DNA from: Streptomyces olivaceus
Lineage (GTDB): Bacteria > Actinomycetota > Actinomycetes > Streptomycetales > Streptomycetaceae
DNA: 64,000 bases
Assembly (NCBI RefSeq): GCF_000721235.1
Contig: NZ_JOFH01000002.1
Location: 1-64,000, forward strand
Reading direction: 5' to 3'
Shown: positions 42,803 to 51,036 of the stretch, piece after piece
Position numbering within the stretch: the stretch's first letter is position 1
How the letters are laid out: every line of letters starts with the position of its first letter
The notes under the pieces: model-generated
Seen by the model: the letters and a program-made list of their open reading frames with translations, nothing else
Databases searched by the model: none
Told to the model about the DNA's origin: nothing
Program-made: the position numbers and the translations under genes

Positions 42803-44074
42803 ATGCGGCGTGGCATAGCGGCCACCGCGCTGGTGGCGTCCCTCGCCCTGGCGGCGACGGCGTGCGGCGGGGACGGCGACAGCGACAGCGAGTCGGGCGG
42901 ACCGGTCACCATCACATACTGGGACACCTCCAACGCCACCAACGAGGCGCCGACCTACAAGGCCCTGGTCGAGGAGTTCGAGGCCGCCAACAAGGGCGTC
43001 AAGGTCGACTTCGTCAACGTCCCCTTCGACCAGGCGCAGAACAAGTTCGACACCGCCGCCGGCTCCAAGGGCGCACCGGACGTGCTGCGCGCCGAGGTCG
43101 GCTGGACGCCCGCCTTCGCCAAGAAGGGCTTCTTCCTGCCGCTGGACGGCACCGAAGCCCTCGCCGAGCAGGACGCGTTCCAGCCCAGCCTGATCGAGCA
43201 GGCGAAGTACGAGGGCAAGACCTACGGCGTCCCGCTGGTCACCGACACCCTCGCCTTCGTCTACAACAAGGAACTGTTCCGGAAGGCCGGCGTCGAGGCG
43301 CCGAAGACCTGGGACGACCTGAAGAAGGCCGCCGCCACCGTCAAGGACAAGACCGGCGTCGACGGCTACTGGGCCTCCACCGCCGGCTACTACGCGCAGC
43401 CGTTCCTCCACGGCGAGGGCACCGACACCGTCGACGCCGACGCCGGGAAGGTCACCGTCAACGGGCCCGCGGCGCAGAAGGCCTACGGCACCTGGCTGAG
43501 CCTGTTCGACGGCAAGGGCCTGCACAAGGCGGACACCACCGCCGACGCCTACGCCCACATCCAGGAGGCGTTCGTCAGCGGCAAGGTCGCCTCGACCATC
43601 CAGGGCCCGTGGGAGATCACCAACTTCTACAAGGGCTCCGCCTTCAAGGACAAGGACAACCTCGGCATCGCCACCGTCCCGGCCGGCTCCACCGGCAGGG
43701 CGGGCGCCCCGACCGGCGGCCACAACCTGTCGGTCTACGCCGGCTCGGACCAGGCGCACCAGGAGGCCGCGCTGAAGTTCGTGAAGTTCATGACCTCGGC
43801 GAAGTCCCAGGAGACCGTCGCCCTGAAGAACTCCACGCTGCCCACCCGCGACGACGCCTACACCGACCAGGTCAAGGCCGACCCGGGCATCGCGGGCTTC
43901 CAGACGGTCCTGCCCGCCGCCCGGCCGCGCCCGGCGCTGCCCGAGTACAGCTCCCTGTGGACGCCGCTCGACGACGAACTCCCGCAGATCGCCGGCGGCA
44001 AGAAGTCCCTGGACGAGGGCCTGGGCGACGCCGAGACCGCGATCGCCAAGCTGGTGCCGGACTTCGACAAGTGA
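42803..44074 (+). CDS. malE: Maltose/maltodextrin-binding lipoprotein
   Basis: The product is 423 aa; the ATG at 42803 follows AAGGAG. The signal peptide ends in lipobox LAATAC, so the protein is tethered outside the membrane. The body is a family-1 solute-binding protein: ITYWDTSNATNEAPTYKALVEEFEAAN, TYGVPLVTDTLAFVYNKELFRKAG, TIQGPWEITNFYKG and a late W/Y-rich segment (LPEYSSLWTPLDDELP). It delivers maltose and maltodextrins to MalFG. It is the first gene of malEFG-aglA under MalR. A hairpin between malE and malF probably stabilises the malE part of the message. Confidence 0.93.
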   Translation: MRRGIAATALVASLALAATACGGDGDSDSESGGPVTITYWDTSNATNEAPTYKALVEEFEAANKGVKVDFVNVPFDQAQNKFDTAAGSKGAPDVLRAEVGWTPAFAKKGFFLPLDGTEALAEQDAFQPSLIEQAKYEGKTYGVPLVTDTLAFVYNKELFRKAGVEAPKTWDDLKKAAATVKDKTGVDGYWASTAGYYAQPFLHGEGTDTVDADAGKVTVNGPAAQKAYGTWLSLFDGKGLHKADTTADAYAHIQEAFVSGKVASTIQGPWEITNFYKGSAFKDKDNLGIATVPAGSTGRAGAPTGGHNLSVYAGSDQAHQEAALKFVKFMTSAKSQETVALKNSTLPTRDDAYTDQVKADPGIAGFQTVLPAARPRPALPEYSSLWTPLDDELPQIAGGKKSLDEGLGDAETAIAKLVPDFDK

Positions 44075-44101
44075 CGCCGCGCCGCGCGTGACCCGATCCG
44101 A

Positions 44102-44136
44102 CCGCCGGGTCCCCACGGAGGGGAGGGACCCGGCGG
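44102..44136 (+). repeat. Intercistronic hairpin malE-malF
   Basis: CCGCCGGGTCC (44102-44112) pairs perfectly with GGACCCGGCGG (44126-44136) around a 13-base loop. It follows the malE stop by 27 bases and leaves the malF ribosome site free. It may protect malE mRNA or reduce read-through. Confidence 0.7.
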
Positions 44137-44202
44137 CCGGCGCACCGGGCGCCGCACCCCCGACCTTCCGCTCGTCCCGATGCTCTTTGAAGGTGTCGAA
44201 CC

Positions 44203-45207
44203 ATGACAGTCGCCATCGACCGCGCGACCGGCAAGCGCCGCGGTGACCGCACCCCGCGGCCCGGCCTCGGCCGGCGTCTGAAAGACGGCTACCAGAAGCA
44301 CTGGTACGCCTACGCCATGATCGCGCCGGTGGCCGTCGTGATCGGCGTCCTCGTGCTGTACCCGCTGGGCTACGGCCTCTACCTCACCCTCACCGACGCC
44401 AACAGCCTCAACTCGGCGCGCACCATCGGCGTCAACGAGATCGAGGCCACCTACCAGTTCGTCGGCCTGGACAACTACGCCGACATCCTGTGGGGCCCGA
44501 CGGCGTACGACCGCTTCTGGTCGCACTTCGTCTGGACCATCGTGTGGACGGCGGTCTGCGTCGGCCTGCACTTCTTCATCGGGCTCGGCCTCGCCCTGCT
44601 GCTCAACCAGAAGCTGCGCGGCCGCACCTTCTACCGGCTGATCCTGGTCCTGCCGTGGGCCGTGCCGACGTTCGTGACGGTCTTCGGCTGGCGCTTCATG
44701 CTCGCCGACTCCGGCATCATCAACTCCGCCCTGGACTGGCTGCACCTGCCGACCCCCGCGTGGCTGGAGGACACCTTCTGGCAGCGCTTCTCGGCGATCA
44801 TGGTGAACACCTGGTGCGGGGTGCCGTTCATGATGGTCTCGCTCCTCGGCGGCCTGCAGTCCATCGACCACACCCTGTACGAGGCCGCCGAGATGGACGG
44901 TGCGAACGCCTGGCAGCGCTTCCGCTATGTCACCCTGCCGGGGCTCAGGTCGGTCAGCTCCACCGTCGTCCTGCTCGGCATCATCTGGACGTTCAACCAG
45001 TTCGCCGTGATCTTCCTGCTGTTCGGCAACACCGCCCCCGAGGCGCAGATCCTCGTCACCTGGGCGTACCAGCTCGGCTTCGGGCAGCAGCCGCGCGACT
45101 TCGCGCAGTCCGCCGCCTACGGCATCCTGCTGCTGGCCATCCTGATCGTCTTCACCTCCTTCTACCGCCGCTGGCTGAACCGCAACGAGCAGCAGCTCGC
45201 GAACTGA
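44203..45207 (+). CDS. malF: Maltodextrin ABC transporter permease
   Basis: The product is 334 aa from ATG 44203. Six or so transmembrane segments are seen: AMIAPVAVVIGVLVLYPLGYGLYL, IVWTAVCVGLHFFIGLGLALLL, LILVLPWAVPTFVTVFGW, and later VVLLGIIWTFNQFAVIFLLFG. The cytoplasmic EAA loop reads LYEAAEMDGANAWQRFRYVTLPGL, which contacts the ATPase. It pairs with MalG. No ATPase gene is in the operon. Confidence 0.93.
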   Translation: MTVAIDRATGKRRGDRTPRPGLGRRLKDGYQKHWYAYAMIAPVAVVIGVLVLYPLGYGLYLTLTDANSLNSARTIGVNEIEATYQFVGLDNYADILWGPTAYDRFWSHFVWTIVWTAVCVGLHFFIGLGLALLLNQKLRGRTFYRLILVLPWAVPTFVTVFGWRFMLADSGIINSALDWLHLPTPAWLEDTFWQRFSAIMVNTWCGVPFMMVSLLGGLQSIDHTLYEAAEMDGANAWQRFRYVTLPGLRSVSSTVVLLGIIWTFNQFAVIFLLFGNTAPEAQILVTWAYQLGFGQQPRDFAQSAAYGILLLAILIVFTSFYRRWLNRNEQQLAN

Positions 45208-45220
45208 GGCAGGAGCCGCC

Positions 45221-46132
45221 ATGAGTACAAGCACCGCGCCGGCGAAGGCCCCCGCCGAGCAGACCACCGTGTCCACCGCGCCCCCGCGCAGGGTGCGCGC
45301 CCGCGGCGAACGCGGCCGCGCCGCGTCCCTCGCCTCCCACGGCGTCCTGACCGTCGCGAGCCTCGTCGCGCTCTTCCCGGTCGCCTGGCTGGTCTACCTG
45401 TCCCTCGGCCCGGACAAGGACGACTACCTGCACCCCGGGGGCATCTGGTCGAAGATGACCCTCGACAACTACGCGTTCGTGCTCCAGCACACCAACTTCT
45501 TCGACTGGCTGAAGAGTTCGCTTATCGTCTCGCTGGGCACCACGGTCATCGGCGTGCTGGTCGCCGCGACGACCGGCTACGCGGTCTCCCGCATGCGCTT
45601 CCCCGGCTACCGCAAGCTCATGTGGGTGCTGCTGGTCACCCAGATGTTCCCCATCGCCGTACTGATCGTGCCGATGTACCAGATCCTGTCCGGGCTCCAG
45701 CTCGTCGACAGCTACCTCGGCCTCGTCCTCGTCTACTGCTCGACCGCGGTGCCGTACTGCGCGTGGCTGCTCAAGGGCTACTTCGACACCATCCCGTTCG
45801 AGATCGACGAGGCCGGGCGCGTGGACGGGCTGTCGCCGTTCGGCACCTTCTTCCGGCTGATCCTGCCGCTGGCCCGGCCGGGCCTCGCGGTCGCCGGCTT
45901 CTACAGCTTCATCACGGCCTTCGGCGAGGTCGCCTTCGCCTCGACGTTCATGCTGAGCGACACGAAGTACACCTTCGCGGTCGGCCTGCAGAGCTTCGTC
46001 AGCGAGCACGACGCGCAGCGCCACCTGATGGCCGCCACCGCCGTCCTCGTCGCGATACCCGTCTCCGCGTTCTTCTACCTCGTGCAGAAGAACCTGGTCA
46101 CCGGACTCACCGCCGGCGGTACCAAGGGCTGA
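45221..46132 (+). CDS. malG: Maltodextrin ABC transporter permease
   Basis: The product is 303 aa; the ATG at 45221 follows CAGGAG and is 13 bases after malF. A basic Pro/Ala-rich N-terminus precedes six hydrophobic segments (GVLTVASLVALFPVAWLVYLSL, SSLIVSLGTTVIGVLVAATTGYA, KLMWVLLVTQMFPIAVLIVPMY, etc.). The EAA loop is EIDEAGRVDGLSPFGTFFRLILPLARPG. It forms the second half of the channel. Confidence 0.93.
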   Translation: MSTSTAPAKAPAEQTTVSTAPPRRVRARGERGRAASLASHGVLTVASLVALFPVAWLVYLSLGPDKDDYLHPGGIWSKMTLDNYAFVLQHTNFFDWLKSSLIVSLGTTVIGVLVAATTGYAVSRMRFPGYRKLMWVLLVTQMFPIAVLIVPMYQILSGLQLVDSYLGLVLVYCSTAVPYCAWLLKGYFDTIPFEIDEAGRVDGLSPFGTFFRLILPLARPGLAVAGFYSFITAFGEVAFASTFMLSDTKYTFAVGLQSFVSEHDAQRHLMAATAVLVAIPVSAFFYLVQKNLVTGLTAGGTKG

Positions 46133-46271
46133 GGCCCGGCTGCCCGTATCAACCAATGAGCGGACCTTCGTATCCGAACCTCGGCACCGCACGTCAGCAC
46201 CCGCGCGTCGGCACCCGCATCCCAGCACCCGCAAGTCCGTACCCGGCAAGTCCGTACACAGCAAGGACGAC

Positions 46272-47954
46272 ATGAGCCAGCAGCACTCCGCCGCACCGGC
46301 CCCCACCTCCGCCGTCTCCGCCGTCGAAGGGCGCCCCGACTGGTGGCGGGACGCGGTCATCTACCAGGTGTACCCGCGCAGTTTCGCCGACGGCAACGGC
46401 GACGGCATGGGCGACCTGGAGGGTGTCCGCACCCGCCTGCCGTACCTGCGCGACCTGGGCGTGGACGCCGTGTGGCTCAGCCCCTTCTACGCCTCTCCGC
46501 AGGCCGACGCCGGTTACGACGTCGCCGACTACCGGGCCGTCGACCCCATGTTCGGCACCCTCCTGGACGCCGACGCGCTGATCCGCGACGCCCACGCGCT
46601 GGGCCTGCGCATCATCGTCGACCTGGTCCCGAACCACTCCTCCGACCAGTACGAGTGGTTCAAGCGCGCCCTCGCCGAGGGCCCCGGCTCCCCCTCCCGG
46701 GACCGGTACCACTTCCGCCCCGGCAAGGGAAAGAACGGCGAACAGCCGCCCAACGACTGGGAGTCCATCTTCGGCGGCCCCGCCTGGACCCGGGTCACCG
46801 AGCCCGACGGCACGCCGGGGGAGTGGTACCTGCACCTGTTCGCCCCCGAGCAGCCCGACTTCAACTGGGAGCACCCGGCCGTCGGCGACGAGTTCCGCTC
46901 CATCCTGCGGTTCTGGCTGGACATGGGCGTGGACGGCTTCCGGATCGACGTCGCGCACGGCATGGTGAAGGCCGAGGGCCTGCCCGACCTCGGAGACCAC
47001 GAGCAGCTCACGCTGCTGGGCAACGACGTCATGCCGTTCTTCGACCAGGACGGCGTCCACGACATCTACCGCGAGTGGCGTCTCGTCCTCGACGAGTACT
47101 CCGGCGACCGCATCTTCGTCGCCGAGGCCTGGACCCCGACCGTCGAGCGCACCGCGAACTACGTGCGCCCCGACGAACTGCACCAGGCCTTCAACTTCCA
47201 GTACCTGGCCACCCACTGGGACGCCGCGGAACTGCGCACGGTCGTCAACCGCACCCTGGACGCGATGCGCCCCGTCGGCGCTCCCGCCACCTGGGTGCTG
47301 TCCAACCACGACGTCACCCGGCACGCCACCCGCTTCGCCAACCCGGCGGGCCTCGGCACCCAGATCCGCCTGGCCGGAGACCGCGAAGTCGGACTCAGGA
47401 GGGCCCGCGCCGCCACCCTCCTCATGCTGGCCCTGCCCGGCTCGGCCTACGTCTACCAGGGCGAGGAGCTGGGCCTGCCGGACGTCGTCGACCTGCCCGA
47501 CGAAGTCCGCCAGGACCCGGCGTACTTCCGCGGCGCGGGCCAGGACGGCTTCCGCGACGGCTGCCGGGTGCCGATCCCCTGGACGCGCACGGGACCGTCG
47601 TACGGCTTCGGCGACGGGGGCAGCTGGCTGCCGCAGCCGGCGGACTGGGGCGGGCTGAGCGTCGAGGCGCAGACCGGCGAACCCGGCTCGACCCTGGAGC
47701 TGTACCGCGCGGCGCTGGCCGTCCGCCGCGAGCGGGCCGACCTGGGCGCGGGCGACGCGGTGGAGTGGCTGCGCGCCCCCGAGGGCGTCCTCGCCTTCCG
47801 GCGCGGGGAGTTCGTGTGCGTGGCCAACACCACCGGCGAGTCCGTACCGATGCCCGCGTACGGCCGGGTGCTGCTCGCCAGCGGCGAGATCACCGAGGCG
47901 GCCGGGGAAGCGAAGGTGCCGGCGGACACGACGGTGTGGTGGTCCGCCTCCTGA
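46272..47954 (+). CDS. aglA: Intracellular alpha-glucosidase (GH13)
   Basis: The product is 560 aa with AAGGACGAC before the ATG. It has no signal peptide, so it hydrolyses imported maltose and maltodextrins in the cytoplasm. GH13 regions: AVIYQVYPRSFADGNGDG at the N-terminus, IIVDLVPNHSSDQYEWF, the nucleophile Asp in [14 protein letters not shown], the acid Glu in IFVAEAWTPTVERTA and the third acid in WVLSNHDVTRHATRF. The sequence TYVYQGEELGLP-like AYVYQGEELGLPDV is typical of oligo-1,6/alpha-glucosidases. The gap to malG (139 bases) contains short near-repeats (CAGCACCCGC, AAGTCCGTAC) but the gene is likely co-transcribed. A hairpin follows its stop. Confidence 0.92.
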   Translation: MSQQHSAAPAPTSAVSAVEGRPDWWRDAVIYQVYPRSFADGNGDGMGDLEGVRTRLPYLRDLGVDAVWLSPFYASPQADAGYDVADYRAVDPMFGTLLDADALIRDAHALGLRIIVDLVPNHSSDQYEWFKRALAEGPGSPSRDRYHFRPGKGKNGEQPPNDWESIFGGPAWTRVTEPDGTPGEWYLHLFAPEQPDFNWEHPAVGDEFRSILRFWLDMGVDGFRIDVAHGMVKAEGLPDLGDHEQLTLLGNDVMPFFDQDGVHDIYREWRLVLDEYSGDRIFVAEAWTPTVERTANYVRPDELHQAFNFQYLATHWDAAELRTVVNRTLDAMRPVGAPATWVLSNHDVTRHATRFANPAGLGTQIRLAGDREVGLRRARAATLLMLALPGSAYVYQGEELGLPDVVDLPDEVRQDPAYFRGAGQDGFRDGCRVPIPWTRTGPSYGFGDGGSWLPQPADWGGLSVEAQTGEPGSTLELYRAALAVRRERADLGAGDAVEWLRAPEGVLAFRRGEFVCVANTTGESVPMPAYGRVLLASGEITEAAGEAKVPADTTVWWSAS

Positions 47955-48010
47955 CCGGCCGGCGGGTTCCGCTCACGGCTGCCTGAAAGTTTTTCATTCA
48001 ATTCCGTACG

Positions 48011-48036
48011 GCCCGCTGCCCTTTCAGGCGGCGGGC
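48011..48036 (+). terminator. Hairpin after aglA
   Basis: GCCCGCTGCC (48011-48020) pairs with GGCGGCGGGC (48027-48036), with one wobble, around CTTTCA. It separates the malEFG-aglA unit from the amylase gene. Confidence 0.65.
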
Positions 48037-48061
48037 CTCTAGTATCTGCGTCACCCGAAAA

Positions 48062-48082
48062 CTTGCTGAAGCTTTCAGCAAG
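48062..48082. promoter_or_regulatory. MalR operator of the alpha-amylase gene
   Basis: CTTGCTGA and TCAGCAAG form an 8-bp inverted repeat around AGCTT. This is the well-known Streptomyces amylase operator sequence. TAGTAT at 48040-48045 may be the -10, which places the operator near the transcription start. Confidence 0.8.
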
Positions 48083-48129
48083 AGTCTTCAGGTCCCCCCA
48101 AGAGCCTTCGACGAAGAAGGAACCCCCAC

Positions 48130-49503
48130 ATGGCACGCAGAATCCTTACGGCGGCCGTCGCGCTCGCAGCGGCCGCGGTTGTCATGACCCCGACTGGCGC
48201 ACCGGCCTCCCCGCCCGGCGCCAAGGACGTCACCGCCGTCCTCTTCGAGTGGAACTTCGCCTCCGTGGCCAAGGAGTGCACCAGCACCCTCGGCCCCGCC
48301 GGCTACGGCTACGTCCAGGTCTCCCCGCCCGCCGAGCACATACAGGGCGGGCAGTGGTGGACGTCGTACCAGCCCGTCAGTTACAAGATCGCCGGACGGC
48401 TCGGCGACCGCGCGGCCTTCGAGAGCATGGTGGACACCTGCCACGCGGCCGGCGTGAAGGTCGTCGCCGACGCCGTGGTCAACCACATGTCCGCGGGCAG
48501 CGGCATCGGCACCGGCGGCTCGTCGTACTCGAAGTACGACTACCCCGGGCTGTACTCGTCGCCCGACTTCGACGACTGCACCGCCCAGATCAGCAACTAC
48601 CAGGACCGCTACAACGTCCAGCACTGCGAACTGGTCGGCCTCGCCGACCTCGACACCGGCGAGGAGTACGTCCGCGGCAAGATCGCCGGGTACCTGAACG
48701 ACCTGCTCTCGCTCGGTGTCGACGGCTTCCGGATCGACGCGGCCAAGCACATCCCGGCCGCCGATCTGGCGAACATCAGGTCCCGGCTGTCCGACCCGTC
48801 CGTGTACTGGAAGCAGGAGGTCATCCACGGCGCCGGCGAGGCCGTCCAGCCGACCGAGTACACCGGCACCGGAGACGTGCAGGAGTTCCGGTACGCCTAC
48901 GACCTCAAGCGCGTCTTCACCAACGAGAACCTCGCCTACCTGAAGAACTACGGCGAGGACTGGGGCTACCTCGGCAGCGCGGACGCGGGTGTCTTCGTCG
49001 ACAACCACGACACCGAGCGCAACGGCAGCACGCTCAACTACAAGAACGACGCCGCCTACACCCTGGCCAACGTCTTCATGCTGGCCTGGCCCTACGGCGC
49101 CCCCGACGTCAACTCCGGCTACGAGTGGTCGGACGCGGACGCCGGGCCGCCGAACGGGGGCCGGGTGGACGCCTGCTGGCAGGGCGGCTGGAAGTGCCAG
49201 CACGCCTGGCCCGAGATCGAGTCCATGGTCGCCTTCCGCAACGCCACGCGCGGCGAGGCGGTCACGGACTGGTGGGACAACGGCGGCGACGCCATCGCCT
49301 TCGGCCGCGGCGGCAAGGGCTTCGTCGCCGTCAACCACGAGTCCGGCCCGCTGGACCGCACCTACCAGACGTCCCTGCCCGCCGGGACGTACTGCGACGT
49401 GCAGAGTGGCGGCACGGTCGCCGTGAACGGCTCCGGGCAGTTCACGGCGACGCTGGGCGCCGACACGGCGCTCGCCCTGTACGCGGGCAAGTCCAGCTGC
49501 TGA
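48130..49503 (+). CDS. aml: Secreted alpha-amylase (GH13)
   Basis: The product is 457 aa; the ATG at 48130 follows GAAGAAGGA. A signal peptide of about 27 residues ends near GAPA-SPPG. The catalytic barrel shows [12 protein letters not shown], the nucleophile Asp in [12 protein letters not shown], the acid Glu in [11 protein letters not shown] and the third acid in [12 protein letters not shown]. The C-terminal beta domain has [10 protein letters not shown] and ends at KSSC. It is the length of short Streptomyces amylases and has no CBM20 starch-binding domain. Products feed the MalEFG importer. It is under its own promoter with a MalR operator. Confidence 0.93.
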   Translation: MARRILTAAVALAAAAVVMTPTGAPASPPGAKDVTAVLFEWNFASVAKECTSTLGPAGYGYVQVSPPAEHIQGGQWWTSYQPVSYKIAGRLGDRAAFESMVDTCHAAGVKVVADAVVNHMSAGSGIGTGGSSYSKYDYPGLYSSPDFDDCTAQISNYQDRYNVQHCELVGLADLDTGEEYVRGKIAGYLNDLLSLGVDGFRIDAAKHIPAADLANIRSRLSDPSVYWKQEVIHGAGEAVQPTEYTGTGDVQEFRYAYDLKRVFTNENLAYLKNYGEDWGYLGSADAGVFVDNHDTERNGSTLNYKNDAAYTLANVFMLAWPYGAPDVNSGYEWSDADAGPPNGGRVDACWQGGWKCQHAWPEIESMVAFRNATRGEAVTDWWDNGGDAIAFGRGGKGFVAVNHESGPLDRTYQTSLPAGTYCDVQSGGTVAVNGSGQFTATLGADTALALYAGKSSC

Positions 49504-49515
49504 GCGGTGTCACGG

Positions 49516-49559
49516 GCAAGGGTCATGAAAGTTATTTCTGCTTCTTTCAGGACCCTTGC
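49516..49559. terminator. Long hairpin after the amylase gene
   Basis: GCAAGGGTCATGAAAG (49516-49531) pairs with CTTTCAGGACCCTTGC (49544-49559) with one mismatch. It begins 13 bases after the amylase stop. No T-tract. Its GCAAG/CTTGC ends mean that it could also be part of the next gene's control region. Confidence 0.6.
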
Positions 49560-49574
49560 CGCAAGACTTGCGGC
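49555..49574. promoter_or_regulatory. Operator-like inverted repeat before the pullulanase remnant
   Basis: TGCCGCAAG and CTTGCGGCA are 9-bp inverted arms separated by A. It carries the CTTGC elements of MalR sites, in the reversed order (GCAAG-A-CTTGC). It probably once controlled the adjacent pullulanase gene. Confidence 0.5.
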
Positions 49575-49813
49575 AGCGCTACGGTCCCGCCGGGGCCGGA
49601 CCCGAACGCACCCGCATGCAGGTCCTCGCCCCGGCGACCGCCGCCCTCCCGCAGGGCCCGGCGCTCTCCCGGGCGGGTACCGACCTGCTGCGCTCCAAGT
49701 CGCTGTCCGCAACTCCTACGACAGGGCAGGAGCAGCGTGTCGGCGCCGCGGCCGGGCCCGGCACGTTCACCGTGCCGGGCCGCACGGTCGCCGTGTTCCG
49801 GCGGGCCGGCTGA
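49575..49813 (+). pseudogene. Pullulanase gene remnant, most of the gene deleted
   Basis: The frame ending at TGA 49813 contains two pieces of a bacterial pullulanase. RTRMQVL...ATAALPQGPALSRAGTDLLRSKSL matches the catalytic-domain region that continues in intact enzymes as RSKSLDRNSYDSGDWFN. Here AACTCCTACGAC (NSY-D) follows in the +1 frame and is then cut off. The last piece, GTFTVPGRTVAVFRRAG, is the usual C-terminal end. In intact relatives these parts are separated by over 100 residues and preceded by more than 1000. In S. coelicolor, as I recall, a pullulanase gene lies at this place after the amylase gene. The product cannot be active. Confidence 0.75.
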
Positions 49814-49888
49814 GGGTGCGCGGGCTGCGGTTAGGGTGAGCCCTGCCGTTCACGCACCGGGCACGCACGGTACGCAACAGGAGGGCCC

Positions 49889-50245
49889 ATGCCGCAGATC
49901 ACCGTCGACTACTCCGCCGAGCTGGCGGACGACTTCGACCGGCCCGCCTTCGCGCGGGCCCTGCACGCCGGCGTCGTCGAGATCGCGGCGGCCAGGCCGC
50001 CGGCGTGCAAGACGCAGTTCCGCCGCACCGAGGACACCGCCGTCGGCCCCGACACCGACGGGCACGCCGTCGTGCACGTCACCCTCGGGCTGCTCGCGGG
50101 CCGCACCGAGGAGACCAAGGCCCGGCTCACCGAGGCGGTCCTGGAACTGCTGCGGCAGTACGTGAAGCCGTCCGGCGGCCTCGCCCTGCACGCGTCCGCC
50201 GAGGTCCGCGAACTCGACCCGTCCTACCGCAAGTCCGAGAGCTGA
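49889..50245 (+). CDS. 5-carboxymethyl-2-hydroxymuconate isomerase-like tautomerase
   Basis: The product is 118 aa; the ATG at 49889 follows AGGAGG. After Met removal Pro is N-terminal (PQITVDYS), as needed for the catalytic imine-type base of the CHMI/tautomerase superfamily. The order IxVxYSxELxDxFDxxxFxxALHxGVVEIA and the later HVTLGLLAGRTEETKARLTEAVLELLRQYV and LALHASAEVRELDPSYRKS are characteristic of HpcD/CHMI. No other homoprotocatechuate genes are nearby, so the in vivo substrate is uncertain. Confidence 0.85.
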   Translation: MPQITVDYSAELADDFDRPAFARALHAGVVEIAAARPPACKTQFRRTEDTAVGPDTDGHAVVHVTLGLLAGRTEETKARLTEAVLELLRQYVKPSGGLALHASAEVRELDPSYRKSES

Positions 50246-50253
50246 TCCGAGAG

Positions 50254-50943
50254 CTAACCGGCGAGTGACACCAGCCGGCCGACCAGGTCCGCGAAGGGGC
50301 CGTCGGCCGGCTCGGACTCGGCGATGCGGCGCAGGAGGGCGCCCATCTCCTCGTCGTACGCGGCGCTCACCGCCACCAGCGCGGCGAAGTCGTGCACGAG
50401 CTGGACCTCCAGCTCGGCCCGCGGGATGCGGCGCCCGTCCAGCCAGATCAACGCGGTCGACTCGGCGAGCGAGATCCACGAGCGGACGATCAGTTCCAGG
50501 CGCGCGGGCGGGTCGGTGACGTCCAGGTGCGAAAGGATCTGGACAAACGCGGCCTGCCGCACGGAGTCCACGAGCGCGTTGGTCGTGGACGAGCCCACCG
50601 CCGGGCCACCGCGCATCAGCGCCGAGAAACCCGGGCCGTGCTCGTCGACGAAGTCGAAGTAGCGGCGCATGACCCGCAGCAGCCGCGCGCCCAGCGGACC
50701 CTGGTGCGGCTCCTCGAAGCGGGCCGCCAGATCGTCCGAGGCGCGTCGCAACGCGGCCTCGTACAGGCTGAGTTTGCCCGGGAAGTAGTGGTAGACCAGC
50801 GGGCGCGAGATGCCCGCGGCCGACGCTATCTCGTCGATGGAGACCTCGTCGGGCGAGCGGCGGCTGAACAGTTCGAGCGCGACGCCGATCAACTGCTGCC
50901 GCCGCTCCTCGACGCCCATTCTGCGGCGTGCCCCGGTAGTCAT
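50254..50943 (-). CDS. TetR-family regulator
   Basis: The product is 229 aa. The ATG at 50943 lies 6 bases after TAAGGT, so the mRNA is probably leaderless. The helix-turn-helix reads RRQQLIGVALELFSRRSPDEVSIDEIASAAGISRPLVYHYFPGK. The C-terminal domain includes PPARLELIVRSWISLAESTALIWLDGRRI, a pattern common in streptomycete TetR proteins of unknown ligand. It converges on the tautomerase gene. Its target cannot be told. Confidence 0.88.
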   Translation of the reverse strand: MTTGARRRMGVEERRQQLIGVALELFSRRSPDEVSIDEIASAAGISRPLVYHYFPGKLSLYEAALRRASDDLAARFEEPHQGPLGARLLRVMRRYFDFVDEHGPGFSALMRGGPAVGSSTTNALVDSVRQAAFVQILSHLDVTDPPARLELIVRSWISLAESTALIWLDGRRIPRAELEVQLVHDFAALVAVSAAYDEEMGALLRRIAESEPADGPFADLVGRLVSLAG

Positions 50944-51036
50944 ACGAACACCTTACCGATCGAATCCGGCCCTTGAACGGACCGGTCCGGGCATCGGTGT
51001 TCACCCCGCCGGTGCGGCACGGCCGGTGCGGTACGG

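Noticed and set aside
40400..44116. A 1238-codon minus-strand frame covering PAP2, malR and malE
   Set aside because: Only the last 286 codons are a real gene (PAP2). The rest is the GC-rich shadow of malE and malR in other frames.
49556..49813. An independent 85-aa protein after the amylase gene
   Set aside because: The sequence is better explained as joined fragments of a pullulanase (TDLLRSKSL, NSYD, TFTVPGRTVAVF); there is no ribosome site for it.
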